A stretch of DNA of 64,000 bases from Candidatus Segetimicrobium genomatis. GTDB lineage: Bacteria > Sysuimicrobiota > Sysuimicrobiia > Sysuimicrobiales > Segetimicrobiaceae. The position numbers were made by a program, and so were the translations under genes. This document shows positions 54,293 to 63,881 of this stretch, piece after piece. Location: NCBI GenBank assembly GCA_005882275.1, contig VBAK01000106.1, forward strand, positions 1 through 64,000. Reading direction: 5' to 3'. Position 1 is the first letter of the stretch, and every line of letters begins with the position of its first letter. The notes beneath the pieces were generated by a model. That model saw only the letters and a list, made by a program, of their open reading frames with translations. It was not told the DNA's origin and searched no databases.

Positions 54293-55173
54293 GCGGCCCC
54301 CCGGCGGCGCGCCGGCCGCGGCCGGCGGCGCCGCCGCGCCCGCGCCCCACCTTCGCCGTTCGGCTCCTGCGGACGCCTGTCGCGGTGGCGGGGGCCGTGA
54401 TCGTGGGAACCTATCTCCTGGCCGCCGGGGCGGCTCCCGTGCTGGCGCCCGGCGATCCGCTCGCCATGGCCCCCCAGGCCCTCCTGGCCCCGCCGGGCGG
54501 ACCGCATCCGTTCGGCACCGACCAGTTCGGGAGAGATGTCGCGAGCCGGCTGCTCTACGGAGCGCGCGTGTCGCTGTCCGTGTCGTTCGCGTCGGTCCTG
54601 GTGGCCCTGGTGACGGGAGGCGCGGCCGGCGTCGCCGCGGGGTACTTCGGCGGGACGCTCGACGGGGTGCTGATGCGCGCGATGGACGTGATCTTCGCCT
54701 TTCCCGCGGTGCTGCTGGCGATCGCCATCATGGCGGCCGCCGGCACGGCGGTGTGGACGATCATCGCGGCGATCGGTATCGTCTACACGCCCCAGTTTGC
54801 CCGGGTCAGCCGGGCCGGCGCGCTGGCCGTCCGCGGCCTGGAGTACATCGATGCGGCCGCCGCGCTGGGAGCCGGGACCGGGCGAATTCTCTGGAACCAC
54901 ATCCTGCCGAACATCGCGGCGCCCTTGATCGTGCAGACATCGCTCAGCCTGTCGCTGGCGATCCTCACCGAATCCGCGCTGAGCTTCCTCGGCCTCGGCA
55001 CGCAGCCCCCCACGCCGTCCTGGGGGAACATGCTCGCCGAATCCCGCCGGTTCATGGCCCTTGCCTCGTGGACCGCCGTCTTCCCGGGGGCGGCGATCGC
55101 CCTGATCGTGCTCGGCTTCAATCTCATCGGCGACGGCCTCCGCGACCTCCTGGATCCGCGCCTGCGGGTGTGA
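54289..55173 (+). CDS. ABC transporter permease, DppC type
   Basis: 294 aa. Pro/Arg-rich N-terminus, then six TM segments with HPFGTDQFGRDVASRLLYGARVSL and EAA loop GLEYIDAAAALGAGTGRILWNHILPN. Partner of the preceding permease in a peptide-type importer. Confidence 0.94.
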   Translation: MSGPPAARRPRPAAPPRPRPTFAVRLLRTPVAVAGAVIVGTYLLAAGAAPVLAPGDPLAMAPQALLAPPGGPHPFGTDQFGRDVASRLLYGARVSLSVSFASVLVALVTGGAAGVAAGYFGGTLDGVLMRAMDVIFAFPAVLLAIAIMAAAGTAVWTIIAAIGIVYTPQFARVSRAGALAVRGLEYIDAAAALGAGTGRILWNHILPNIAAPLIVQTSLSLSLAILTESALSFLGLGTQPPTPSWGNMLAESRRFMALASWTAVFPGAAIALIVLGFNLIGDGLRDLLDPRLRV

Positions 55174-55243
55174 GACCGGCGGGCCGAGAACCGGTATGAG
55201 ATCCGGACGACCTGGGCATCCAACGTAGGTGACGAGGTGCGGC

Positions 55244-56140
55244 ATGCGCGACTCTGAGCTCCTGACCGAAGCCATCAACGAGCGCACGCGAGACCTGGAC
55301 CTCCGCGCTCCGCTCGACCAGGCCCGGGTGATGAACGAGGAAGACCGGCGCGTCCCCGCCGCGGTGGAAGCCGTGCTCCCGCAGATCGCGGACGCCGTGG
55401 TCCGCATCGCCGCAGCGCTGCGCCGCGGGGGCCGGCTGATCTACGTCGGCGCCGGGACCAGCGGCCGGCTCGCCGTGCTGGACGCGGCGGAGTGCCCGCC
55501 CACGTTCGGCACCCCGCCGGACCTCGTGCAGGCGGTGCTGGCGGGAGAGGCGCAGGCGGTAACCGAGGCTGTGGAGGGCGCCGAGGACGACGAGGCCGCG
55601 GGCGAGCGGGCGATGGACGCGCGGGGCGCCGGGCCGGACGACGTGGTCGTCGGGATCGCGGCGAGCGGACGGACGCCGTTCGTCGTCGCCGCCGTCCGCC
55701 GCGCGCGGGCGCGCGGGGCGGCCACGATCGCCGTGGCCTGCACGCCGGCCTCGCCGCTCGAGGCCGCGTGCCATCTGAGCATCGTGCCCCTGGTGGGCCC
55801 CGAAGTCATCGCCGGAAGCACGCGGCTCAAAGCCGGGACCGCCCAGAAGCTGGTGCTGAACATGCTGAGCACGCTGACGATGGTCCAGCTCGGCAAGGTC
55901 TACGGGAACCTGATGGTGGACCTGACCGCGACGAACGCCAAGCTCCGCCGGCGGGCGGTCCGGATCGTGGCGGCCGCGGCCGAGGTCGCCGAACCCAAGG
56001 CCGTCGAGGCCCTCGCCCGCGCCGGCGGGCGTGCGCCGGTCGCGATCATCATGCTCCGCGCCCGTCTCGACCCGGAGGCGGCGGCGGAGCGGCTGGCGCG
56101 CGCCGGGGGAAGCGTCCGCCGGGCGCTGGCCGGGCCGTGA
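55244..56140 (+). CDS. murQ: N-acetylmuramic acid 6-phosphate etherase
   Basis: 298 aa SIS-domain protein. Family blocks: LLTEAINERTRDLD, YVGAGTSGRLAVLDAAECPPTFG (catalytic Glu), GIAASGRTPFV, EVIAGSTRLKAGTAQKLVLNMLST and YGNLMVDLTATNAKL. Splits MurNAc-6-P into GlcNAc-6-P and D-lactate. ATG 55244 has GAGGTG upstream. Confidence 0.97.
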   Translation: MRDSELLTEAINERTRDLDLRAPLDQARVMNEEDRRVPAAVEAVLPQIADAVVRIAAALRRGGRLIYVGAGTSGRLAVLDAAECPPTFGTPPDLVQAVLAGEAQAVTEAVEGAEDDEAAGERAMDARGAGPDDVVVGIAASGRTPFVVAAVRRARARGAATIAVACTPASPLEAACHLSIVPLVGPEVIAGSTRLKAGTAQKLVLNMLSTLTMVQLGKVYGNLMVDLTATNAKLRRRAVRIVAAAAEVAEPKAVEALARAGGRAPVAIIMLRARLDPEAAAERLARAGGSVRRALAGP

Positions 56141-56180
56141 CCGCGGGACCCGTGACGGCGCCCCCGGCGACGCCCCGCCC

Positions 56181-57392
56181 ATGACCGCCGACCCGTTCGC
56201 CCGCATTCGGGCCAAGCCCACCAAGACGATCATCGGACTCATCTCCGGCACCTCCGCGGACGGCATCACCGCGGCTGCCGTCGAGATTACCGACCGGCCG
56301 GGGGACCGGCCCGGCATCAGCCTCCGCGGCTGGGCCACCACGCCGTATCCCGACGGCGTGCGGAACCGGTTGGTCGACCTGTTCACCGAGCCGGCCACGA
56401 TGCAGGACGCGGCCTCCCTCAACTATCTCCTCGGGGACTTGTTCGCCTCCGCCGCCGAGGCGGCGGCCCGGGCGGCCGGGTACGGGATGGAGTCGGTCGA
56501 CCTCATCGCCTCGCACGGCCAGACGGTCGCCCACGTCGCCGTCGGCGACCCCGCCGATCCGCTGAGCCGCGCCGCCACGCTCCAGCTGGCGGAGGCGGCG
56601 GTGATCGCCGAGCGCACCGGCCGGCCGGTCATCGCGGACTTCCGCGCCGCCGACATGGCGGCCGGAGGGGTCGGCGCGCCGTTCGTGCCCTACGCCGACC
56701 TGCTCCTGCTCGGCGGACCCACCGGCCGGATCGCGCTCAACCTCGGCGGGATCTCCAATTTGACGGTGCTGCCGGCCGGGGCGCGGCGCGAGGACGTGTA
56801 TGCCTTCGACTGCGGCCCGGGCAACATGATCATCGACGGGCTCGCCCGCCACGTGTTCGGGGAGCCCTTCGATCGCGACGGCGCGCATGCGGCCCGCGGG
56901 CGCGTGCACCGCGAGATGCTGGCGTCGCTGATGAGCCACCCCTTCGTGGCCGCCGCCCCGCCGAAAGCGGCCGGGCACGAGCAGTTCGGCCGCCCCTTCC
57001 TCCGCGATCTGCTGACCCGATGGGGCACGGTCCCACCCGACGACCTGCTGGCCACCGCGACCGCCTTTACAGCCCAGGCGGTCGGGCTGAATATCTCCCG
57101 GCACGTGCTGCCCCGCCATCCCGTCGAGGAGATCGTCGCCTCGGGCGGAGGCGTCCACAACCCGACCCTGCTGCGGGACCTCGCCGCCGCGGTGGCGCCC
57201 TTGCGCGTGCGTCGAATCGACGAGTTCGGCGTCCCCTCGGACGCGAAAGAAGCGCTGGCCTTCGCGCTCCTCGGCCACGCGTCCCTGATGGGCCTCCCCG
57301 GGAACCTCCCCCGGGTCACCGGGGCGCGCCACGCCGCGGTGCTGGGAAAGTTCACGTGGCCGCCGGGCGCGGCGGGCGGCCGCCCCTCGTGA
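56181..57392 (+). CDS. anmK: Anhydro-N-acetylmuramic acid kinase
   Basis: 403 aa. LISGTSADGITAAAVE, SHGQTVAH, ADFRAADMAAGGVGAPFVPYAD, NLGGISNLT and FDCGPGNMIID are the AnmK blocks; EALAFALLG near the end. It opens and phosphorylates 1,6-anhydroMurNAc to MurNAc-6-P for MurQ. The TSADGI has Ala in place of the usual Met (GTSMDGI). Confidence 0.96.
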   Translation: MTADPFARIRAKPTKTIIGLISGTSADGITAAAVEITDRPGDRPGISLRGWATTPYPDGVRNRLVDLFTEPATMQDAASLNYLLGDLFASAAEAAARAAGYGMESVDLIASHGQTVAHVAVGDPADPLSRAATLQLAEAAVIAERTGRPVIADFRAADMAAGGVGAPFVPYADLLLLGGPTGRIALNLGGISNLTVLPAGARREDVYAFDCGPGNMIIDGLARHVFGEPFDRDGAHAARGRVHREMLASLMSHPFVAAAPPKAAGHEQFGRPFLRDLLTRWGTVPPDDLLATATAFTAQAVGLNISRHVLPRHPVEEIVASGGGVHNPTLLRDLAAAVAPLRVRRIDEFGVPSDAKEALAFALLGHASLMGLPGNLPRVTGARHAAVLGKFTWPPGAAGGRPS

Positions 57393-58534
57393 GAGCGCGC
57401 GGAGACGCGGAGGAGATGCGCGGGGCGGTCGGGGACCCGCGCCGCGTTCCTCCCGCGCTGGCGCCGGTCCGCGCGCTGCTCGAGGAGGGCATCGGCCGCG
57501 CCTATCCGGGCGCGGTGCTGGCCGTCCTCCACCGCGGGGAGAGGATCATCCGGTGGGCGGTCGGGGACCGGTCGCTGACCCCGACCCGGCAGCCCGCGGC
57601 GCCGGAGACGATCTACGACCTGGCGTCCCTGACCAAAGTCGTCGTCACCGTCCCGCTGATCCTCCAGGCCGCGGCCGAAGGCCGGCTTGCGCTCGACGAT
57701 GCCGTCGCCGCGCATCTCCCCGAGTGCGGCCCCTCCGCCGTCACGCTGCGTCACCTGCTGTCCCATACCGCCGGCCTGCCGGCCTGGATCCCGTTCTACC
57801 TGGAGGCGGCGGGATACGACGCCGTGGTCGCGCGCGCGGCGGCGCGGGTGTCCGGCGCCGTCCCCGGGGGGCCGGCCGTCTACAGCGACCTGGGGTTCAT
57901 CCTGCTCGGCGAGGTCGTGCGCCGGACCTTGGGCGCGCCGTTGGACGTCCTCGCCCGAGGGCGCATCTTCGGTCCCCTCGGCATGATCGACACAGGCTAC
58001 CTGCCCGATCGCGCGCTCCTCGAGCGCATCGCGCCGACCGAGGACGGCACCGCCATCGAGCAGGGGATGGCCGGCGAGGCCGGCCGGAGACACACGTGGC
58101 GGCGGCGCCTCATCTGGGGCGAAGTGCACGACAGCAACGCCTACGCCATGGGCGGGGTTTCCGGTCACGCCGGCGTGTTCGGCACCGCGGACGACCTCAT
58201 CGCCTATTGCCGCCTGTGGCTCGACGGCGGAGGGGGCCCCAACGGCCGCCTCCTCGATGCCGCCCTCGTCCGCGAAGCGACGGCGGATCAGACGCAGGGA
58301 GCCGGCCGCGGCCTCGGATGGGCGCTCACGGGCCCGCAGGGGTGGTGGGGAGCGTCGCTCTCGCCCCGGGCGTTCGGGCACACCGGCTTCACCGGCACCT
58401 CGATCGTGATCGATTCGCAAGACGATCTGGCCATCGTCCTCCTCACCAACGCCATCCATCCGGGACGGGACCGCACCGAGATCCTCGCCCTCCGTCCCAG
58501 GATCGCCGCCGCGGTGGCCGCCGCCCTGCTCTGA
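57389..58534 (+). CDS. Serine hydrolase of the beta-lactamase/AmiE family, cytoplasmic
   Basis: 381 aa. Penicillin-recognising motifs: SLTK (about residue 80), YSD and HTGFTG. No signal peptide, so it should act in the cytosol. Bacillus AmiE, an N-acetylmuramyl-L-alanine amidase of the MurNAc recycling cluster, belongs to this family. An AmiE-like muropeptide amidase role fits the neighbours but is inferred. GTG 57389 overlaps the anmK stop; ATG 57416 is the alternative. Confidence 0.87.
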   Translation: MRARGDAEEMRGAVGDPRRVPPALAPVRALLEEGIGRAYPGAVLAVLHRGERIIRWAVGDRSLTPTRQPAAPETIYDLASLTKVVVTVPLILQAAAEGRLALDDAVAAHLPECGPSAVTLRHLLSHTAGLPAWIPFYLEAAGYDAVVARAAARVSGAVPGGPAVYSDLGFILLGEVVRRTLGAPLDVLARGRIFGPLGMIDTGYLPDRALLERIAPTEDGTAIEQGMAGEAGRRHTWRRRLIWGEVHDSNAYAMGGVSGHAGVFGTADDLIAYCRLWLDGGGGPNGRLLDAALVREATADQTQGAGRGLGWALTGPQGWWGASLSPRAFGHTGFTGTSIVIDSQDDLAIVLLTNAIHPGRDRTEILALRPRIAAAVAAALL

Positions 58535-58611
58535 TCGGTGCGCCACAGGGACCCGAGCACCATCCGGGAGCGGGAGGATCGGCCGCGGCGGTCCGAGAAG
58601 CCTGCTCGCCC

Positions 58612-59601
58612 ATGGAATATTTTCTCGGCGTCGACGGCGGCGCCACGAGCACAGCCCTGGCGCTGTGCGACCGCGAAGGGCGCGTCCTCGGCATCGGCCA
58701 CGGCGGTCCCAGCAACCACATCCTGGCGCCTGGGGGAGAAGAGCGCGCGCGCAGCGCCGTCCTCACCGCGCTGAACGGGGCCCTGGCCGGCGCGGGGCTC
58801 GAGTCGCCCGCGTTCGAGGCGGCGCATTTCGGCATGACCGGCATCAGCCGGGACAGCGAGCCCGCTCGGGCGTTTGCCGCCGTCGTCGCGCCGCTGCTCA
58901 CGGCGCGCATCGTGCGGATCGAAAGCGATGCGTCGGTCGCGCTGGCGGGCGCCCTCGCCTGCCGGCCCGGGGTGGTGGTGATCGCCGGCACGGGGTCCGT
59001 GTCCTTGGGCCGGGATCCTCTGGGCCGGGAGGCGAGGGCCGGCGGATGGGGATACCTCTTCGGAGACGAGGGGAGCGGGTTTGCCTTGGGCCTGGGCGGC
59101 GTGCGCGCCGCCCTGCACGCGCATGACGGCACGGGACCGTCCACCGTGCTCGAGACCGAGATCCCGCGCCGGTTCGGCCGGAGCCTGGGGGAGATCCCGC
59201 TGCTCTTCTATGAGGGCCGCGTTCAGCGGCCGGAGATCGCGGCCCTCGCGTCCGCCGTCACGGCCGCCGCGGCCGCGGCCGATCCGGTCGCGGTCTCCCT
59301 CGTCAACACGGGGGCCGAAGGACTCGCCGCGATCGCCGCCGCGGTCGTCCGCAGGCTCACCTGGCCTGATGGAACGGCGGCGGTGGCCCCGGTCGGCGGC
59401 GTCTTCAGGGCGGGTTCGGTGATCCTCGCCCCGCTCAAAGCCGCCATCGCGGCGCGCGCCCCCGGCGCGGTGCTGGTCCCGCCGAGGTTCGAGCCGGCGG
59501 TCGGAGCGCTGCTGCTGGCGATGCAGGCGGCGGGGGTGGCGCACTCCCCCGAGCGGCTGGCGCTGCTCGCGGCGACCTGGGAGCTGCGCAGCAGAACGTG
59601 A
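58612..59601 (+). CDS. N-acetylglucosamine kinase-like (BadF/BadG ATPase family)
   Basis: 329 aa. Phosphate loop LGVDGGATSTALAL; VVVIAGTGSVSLG; GGWGYLFGDEGSGFALG; PVGGVFRAGSVI. This matches the eukaryotic-type GlcNAc kinase branch (NagK/MurK). It likely phosphorylates GlcNAc and/or MurNAc. Stop overlaps the nanE start. Confidence 0.9.
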   Translation: MEYFLGVDGGATSTALALCDREGRVLGIGHGGPSNHILAPGGEERARSAVLTALNGALAGAGLESPAFEAAHFGMTGISRDSEPARAFAAVVAPLLTARIVRIESDASVALAGALACRPGVVVIAGTGSVSLGRDPLGREARAGGWGYLFGDEGSGFALGLGGVRAALHAHDGTGPSTVLETEIPRRFGRSLGEIPLLFYEGRVQRPEIAALASAVTAAAAAADPVAVSLVNTGAEGLAAIAAAVVRRLTWPDGTAAVAPVGGVFRAGSVILAPLKAAIAARAPGAVLVPPRFEPAVGALLLAMQAAGVAHSPERLALLAATWELRSRT

Positions 59602-60299
59602 CGCATCCGATCCTCCCCCGGCTGCGCGGCCGCCTCATTGTCTCCTGCCAGGCGCTCCCCGGCAGCCCGCTTCGGGATCCCACGATCATCGCCGCCCTGG
59701 CGCAGTGCGCGGAGCGGGGCGGGGCCGGCGGGGTGCGCGTCGATGGGCCCGACGACATCGCCGCGGTCCGCCGCGTTGTGGCCATTCCCGTCATCGGCCT
59801 CTACAAGATGCGGGAGTCGTCGCCCGTGTACATCACCCCCACCTTCGACGCCGCGCGCGCCGTCGCCGCGGCCGGCGCCGATATCGTGGCGGTCCAGGCA
59901 ACCCGGGAGCGCGCCGTGACTCCGCACCCCCTTCCCCAACTGATTGCCCGCATCCACGAGACCTGCCGTGTCGCGGTGATGGCGGACGTCTCCACCCTGG
60001 ACGAGGGAGTGGCGGCCGAGGCGGCGGGCGCCGATCTGGTCGCCACCACAATGGCCGGGTACACGCCCCACAGCCGCCAACTGCCGGGACCCGACCTGGA
60101 ACTCATCCGGGAACTGGCCGGCCGCGTCTCCGTCCCGGTGGTGGCCGAGGGCCGGATCGGGACGCCTGAGCAGGCGGCCGCCGCGCTCCGGGCCGGCGCC
60201 TGGGCCGTCGTCGTGGGCCGGGCGATCACGATGCCGGACGCGATCACCGAGGGATTCGTCCGCGGGATGGCGGGCGCCGGCGAGGCTGGAACCGTTTAG
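59598..60299 (+). CDS. nanE: N-acetylmannosamine-6-phosphate 2-epimerase
   Basis: 233 aa TIM barrel. LIVSCQALPGSPL, VIGLYKM, YITPTFDAARAVAAAGADIVAVQAT, MADVSTLDEGVAA and VAEGRIGTPEQA. Interconverts ManNAc-6-P and GlcNAc-6-P. GTG start in an ATGA-type overlap with the kinase. No nanA or nanK is seen. Confidence 0.94.
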   Translation: MTHPILPRLRGRLIVSCQALPGSPLRDPTIIAALAQCAERGGAGGVRVDGPDDIAAVRRVVAIPVIGLYKMRESSPVYITPTFDAARAVAAAGADIVAVQATRERAVTPHPLPQLIARIHETCRVAVMADVSTLDEGVAAEAAGADLVATTMAGYTPHSRQLPGPDLELIRELAGRVSVPVVAEGRIGTPEQAAAALRAGAWAVVVGRAITMPDAITEGFVRGMAGAGEAGTV

Positions 60300-60361
60300 G
60301 CTGTGCGCCGCGGGGAGATCGGCGCATCACCGCGCCATGAAGCGGGCCCGACCGCGGCCGG

Positions 60362-61096
60362 TTATTTGTGCCGAATGCTGATCAGCTCAGTCCTTCCCAA
60401 GCCAACGGCAGGGGTTTCCAAGACCACTCCGGCGTCAGGACAGTAATACTTGTATTCGGCCGGGTAGGGGTGGCGCGCATCCCAATCTTTGGTCTTGACG
60501 CAGTTGGTGTAAGTGCCGGCCGGCACGGTGACGGTCTCGGTGGTACCGAGCACTTGCGCCATATCCTCCGCGACGCCTTTGGAGTATTCCTGTCTCCACG
60601 ACTCATCGACCTGAGGATGCTTTTTCATGATGATCCCCGGCAATGCGCCGTTCTTTCCCGCTTCCCAGGTGCCCGCCTTGCTGACAGCCTTCCCATGCTT
60701 ATACACCGTTGTATCCTCGCCGAAGTACCACACGTCCCCGTTTTTGTCCTGCGCGTACCAGTCGTAGGTATCCTCGATCAGCTCGTTGTTTTTATTGACC
60801 TCTCGATCCCGGACCTGAGTGGTCTTCACGCCCATGATCGTCTTCGTTTCGCCCGTCACGACCATCGTCTCGGTCGCCCCGCTCCCCGCTCCTCGCGACA
60901 CAAAGGTGGTCCCTGGGGCGAGGGGGAAATACCTGTTGTCCACGCGCCCAACAAAGTCGGCGGGCCTGATGACAGGAGCGTAGGCTTCTTGCGCCTGCGT
61001 CGCAGCCGGCCTGATCCGGCTGAGCGCGAGCCCGCCGATGCCGACGGCAACGACTGCGACGAGACTGATGATCAACCTTTTCGGTTCAGAGTTCAT
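60362..61096 (-). CDS. Secreted protein of unknown function
   Basis: 244 aa. N-terminal signal peptide or anchor (LIISLVAVVAVGIGGLAL). The mature part is beta-rich: DNRYFPLAPGTTFVSRG, TYDWYAQDKNGDVWYFGED and VPAGTYTNCVKTKDWDARHPYPAEYKYY. Two or three Cys are near the C-terminus. GC is visibly lower than in the neighbours, which suggests recent transfer. It stands alone between the salvage operon and the PHP gene. I do not recognise a named family. Confidence 0.78.
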   Translation of the reverse strand: MNSEPKRLIISLVAVVAVGIGGLALSRIRPAATQAQEAYAPVIRPADFVGRVDNRYFPLAPGTTFVSRGAGSGATETMVVTGETKTIMGVKTTQVRDREVNKNNELIEDTYDWYAQDKNGDVWYFGEDTTVYKHGKAVSKAGTWEAGKNGALPGIIMKKHPQVDESWRQEYSKGVAEDMAQVLGTTETVTVPAGTYTNCVKTKDWDARHPYPAEYKYYCPDAGVVLETPAVGLGRTELISIRHK

Positions 61097-61334
61097 GGCT
61101 TCGTCCCCCTATGGGCCCGGGTGCGCTGAGACGCCGCCCCTGGCGTTTTGCCTCAGCATCAAAATACGCGGCGCCCATCCGGGCCGGAATCCGGTGAACA
61201 CCGACCGCCAAATGGGCAGCAAGAGTCACAAATGGGCAGCGAAAGTCGAACATGAAAGATCTCTCATGTTCTCCGCCGGCGCCTCAGCGGCGGTGGCCCG
61301 TGCCACGGCCGCCGTCGCAGGGTAGCTCGGCGGG
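61097..61334. other. Intergenic 238 bp with a short tandem repeat and a hairpin
   Basis: A 21-bp direct repeat begins caaatgggcagc (61209 and 61230). An 8-bp inverted repeat gaacatga/tcatgttc (61248-61255; 61264-61271) follows. No U-run on either strand and no gene seen. Confidence 0.5.
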
Positions 61335-62246
61335 CTACCGCTCGAGAAACAGCGGGTTCGTCCAGGCCTGCTCACCGGAAGGCGTGATGATCTCGATCCG
61401 GACGAACTTCTCGCGCCCGCGCAGCGAGTAGGTGGCGCGCTCGAGCGGCGGCCCCTCGGCGACCACCCGCTGACCCCACCGGCGGTCGCAGATGAATCGG
61501 ACCTCGGCGGCCCCGGGCGGCGGAATCCGCACGGCCACCGTCGCGCCGTCGAAGGCGACGTTCTCCAGCACCGCCCCGGTCGACGCGTAGAACGCCCCCG
61601 TGCCCAGGGCTTCCGCGACGGCCTGGGGCGTCAGGCTCTCGAGCCGCAGCATCGTCCAGGCGCGGCCGTAATCCCGGAGGCGCCAGTGCGCGTCGTCGTT
61701 CGCCGCCCCGAGCAGGAGTTTCCCGCGGCTCAGGCAGTCGTCCCAGTGGACGCCGCTGTAGCCTTTGCCGATGTCGACCTCCGTATTGGCGTTGAACACC
61801 TCGATGCCGGCGACGCCGTGGAGCGGAAGGAGATCCTCGACCACCAGCCCGCTCCAATAGGGGTGGGCCACAAACACGGTCGCGGCGGCCTTCCGGAGCG
61901 CCTCGATCACGGCCTGGACGTCCAGGCCGTGGCGCGCCGCGACGTCGCGGGGGAGATCGATCATCTGGCGCAGGCCGATCCCCAGGATGTGGTACGGCTC
62001 GCCGAGCCGGGTTCGCCCGACATCGACCTCCGTGCCCGGGATGACCAGCGGGCGATCGCGGCGGGGATCGGGAACCCGCGTCATCTGGTTGTGATCGGTG
62101 ATGGCGACGACATCGTATCCCTGTTCCGCGTACCACGCGATCACGGACTCCACCGGGCGGTCGCCGTCGGAGTTCGTGGAATGGCAGTGAAACACCCCGC
62201 GGTACCACCGTCCTGGACGGGCGAACGGGTTGAGCAGCTGCGGCAC
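61335..62246 (-). CDS. PHP-domain metallohydrolase (CehA/McbA-like)
   Basis: 303 aa. Metal ligands in FHCHSTNSDG, AITDHNQM, VIPGTEVD, FVAHPYW and ANDDAHW: the five PHP motifs. A C-terminal beta domain (~240-303) follows. The family includes carbaryl and phosphoester hydrolases; the substrate is unknown. GTG 62246 has GAGGAGGGGG upstream. It is 30 bp after glpK, so probably co-transcribed. Confidence 0.85.
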   Translation of the reverse strand: MPQLLNPFARPGRWYRGVFHCHSTNSDGDRPVESVIAWYAEQGYDVVAITDHNQMTRVPDPRRDRPLVIPGTEVDVGRTRLGEPYHILGIGLRQMIDLPRDVAARHGLDVQAVIEALRKAAATVFVAHPYWSGLVVEDLLPLHGVAGIEVFNANTEVDIGKGYSGVHWDDCLSRGKLLLGAANDDAHWRLRDYGRAWTMLRLESLTPQAVAEALGTGAFYASTGAVLENVAFDGATVAVRIPPPGAAEVRFICDRRWGQRVVAEGPPLERATYSLRGREKFVRIEIITPSGEQAWTNPLFLER

Positions 62247-62276
62247 GAATCCCCCTCCTCTGGGCTGTGGGTCCTG

Positions 62277-63839
62277 CTACGCTGTGGGCGGGGCCGCCGC
62301 CCAGCCGCGCGCGCGCGCCACCGCGCGCCGCCAGCCGGCGTAGCCCGCCTCGCGGCGGTCGGCCGACCAGGCCGGCTCGAACGTGCGCTCCACCTGCCAC
62401 TGCTCCCGAAGGCGCTCCAGCGACTCCCACACTCCGGCGGACAGCCCGGCGGCATACGCGGCGCCGAGCGCGGTGGTTTCGCTCACCGTCGGACGGATCA
62501 CCGGGACGCCCAGAATGTCGGCCTGGAGCTGCATCAGCAGTGCGTTGCGCGACGCGCCGCCGTCCACCCGGAGGGCCGCGAGGTGGATGCCCGCGTCCCG
62601 CTCCATCGCCTCCAGCACCTCCCGGGTCTGGTAGCAGATCGCTTCGAGCGTGGCGCGGACGAGATGCGCGCGCGTCACGTAGCGGGTCAGGCCGACGATC
62701 ACCCCCCGGGCGTCCATATCCCAGTGGGGCGCGAAGAGGCCGGAGAACGCGGGGACGAAGTAGATCCCCCCGGCGTCTTCCACCGAGGCGGCCACGGACT
62801 CGGTGTCGTCCGCGGCGGCGATCAGGCCCAGGTTGTCCCGCAGCCACTGCACGGCCGCGCCCGCGACGGCGATCGACCCTTCGAGGGCGAACGCCGTCTG
62901 CCGGGGAAGCGCGTACGCGACCGTCGTCAAGAGGCCGCTCCGGCTCGGCACCGGCCGGTCGCCGGTGTGCTCGAGCAGGAAGCAGCCGGTGCCGTAGGTG
63001 TTCTTCGCATCGCCGGGCCGGCAGCAGGTCTGCCCGACGAGCGCGGCCTGTTGATCGCCCAGGTCCGCGCAGACGGGCACGGCGGCGCCGAACGGGCCGT
63101 CCGGGACCGTCGCCCCGTACCGGTCGCTGCTCAGGCGGATCTCGGGGACGGCGGCGCGCGGGATCCGGAAGATGCCGAGCAGCTCGTCGTCCCAGGTCCG
63201 GGTGTGCAGGTTCATGAGCAGCGTGCGCGACGCGTTCGTCGCATCGGTCACGTGCACGCCGCCCGCGGGCCCTCCGGTCAGCCACCAGATCACCCACGAA
63301 TCCATCGTGCCGAAGCAGACGTCGCCCCGCTCCGCGTGCGCCCGGACCCCGGGGACGTGATCGAGGATCCACGCCGCCTTGAGCGCCGAAAAGTAGGTGG
63401 CGACCGGCAGGCCGGTGCGCGCGCGCACGGACGGCTCCAGCCCGCGATCGATCAGCGCCCGGCAGGCGTCGCGCGTCCGGGTATCCTGCCAGACGATCGC
63501 CCGATAGAGCGGGCGGCCGGTCCGGCGGTCCCAGAGGACGCTGGTCTCGCGCTGGTTGGTCACCCCCACGGCCGCGAGCCGGCCGGCCGCGCCGTCCGCC
63601 AGACCCGCCTGCCCCAGCGCGCCGCGGATCACGTCGACGGTCTTCTGCCAGATCTCCTCCGGATCGTGCTCGACCCACCCCGGCTGGGGAGTGAGTTGGG
63701 CGTGCTCTTCGTAGGCGCTCGCCCGCTGCCGGCCGGCCGCATCGAACAGGATGCACCGGGTCCCCGTCGTTCCCTGGTCGATCGCGGCAACGAGAGGCCC
63801 GGATCCCTCGGGCGAGCGGTGCGATCGGGCCGTGCTCAC
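62277..63839 (-). CDS. glpK: Glycerol kinase
   Basis: 520 aa FGGY kinase. [60 protein letters not shown] and [21 protein letters not shown]. Converts glycerol to glycerol-3-phosphate. GTG 63839 has AAAGGA 7 nt upstream. Slightly longer than usual at both ends. No glpF or glpD is in view. Confidence 0.94.
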   Translation of the reverse strand: MSTARSHRSPEGSGPLVAAIDQGTTGTRCILFDAAGRQRASAYEEHAQLTPQPGWVEHDPEEIWQKTVDVIRGALGQAGLADGAAGRLAAVGVTNQRETSVLWDRRTGRPLYRAIVWQDTRTRDACRALIDRGLEPSVRARTGLPVATYFSALKAAWILDHVPGVRAHAERGDVCFGTMDSWVIWWLTGGPAGGVHVTDATNASRTLLMNLHTRTWDDELLGIFRIPRAAVPEIRLSSDRYGATVPDGPFGAAVPVCADLGDQQAALVGQTCCRPGDAKNTYGTGCFLLEHTGDRPVPSRSGLLTTVAYALPRQTAFALEGSIAVAGAAVQWLRDNLGLIAAADDTESVAASVEDAGGIYFVPAFSGLFAPHWDMDARGVIVGLTRYVTRAHLVRATLEAICYQTREVLEAMERDAGIHLAALRVDGGASRNALLMQLQADILGVPVIRPTVSETTALGAAYAAGLSAGVWESLERLREQWQVERTFEPAWSADRREAGYAGWRRAVARARGWAAAPPTA

Positions 63840-63881
63840 GGCGCAGTCCTTTCCACGCCGACGGCGCCCCATCCCTGCGCG

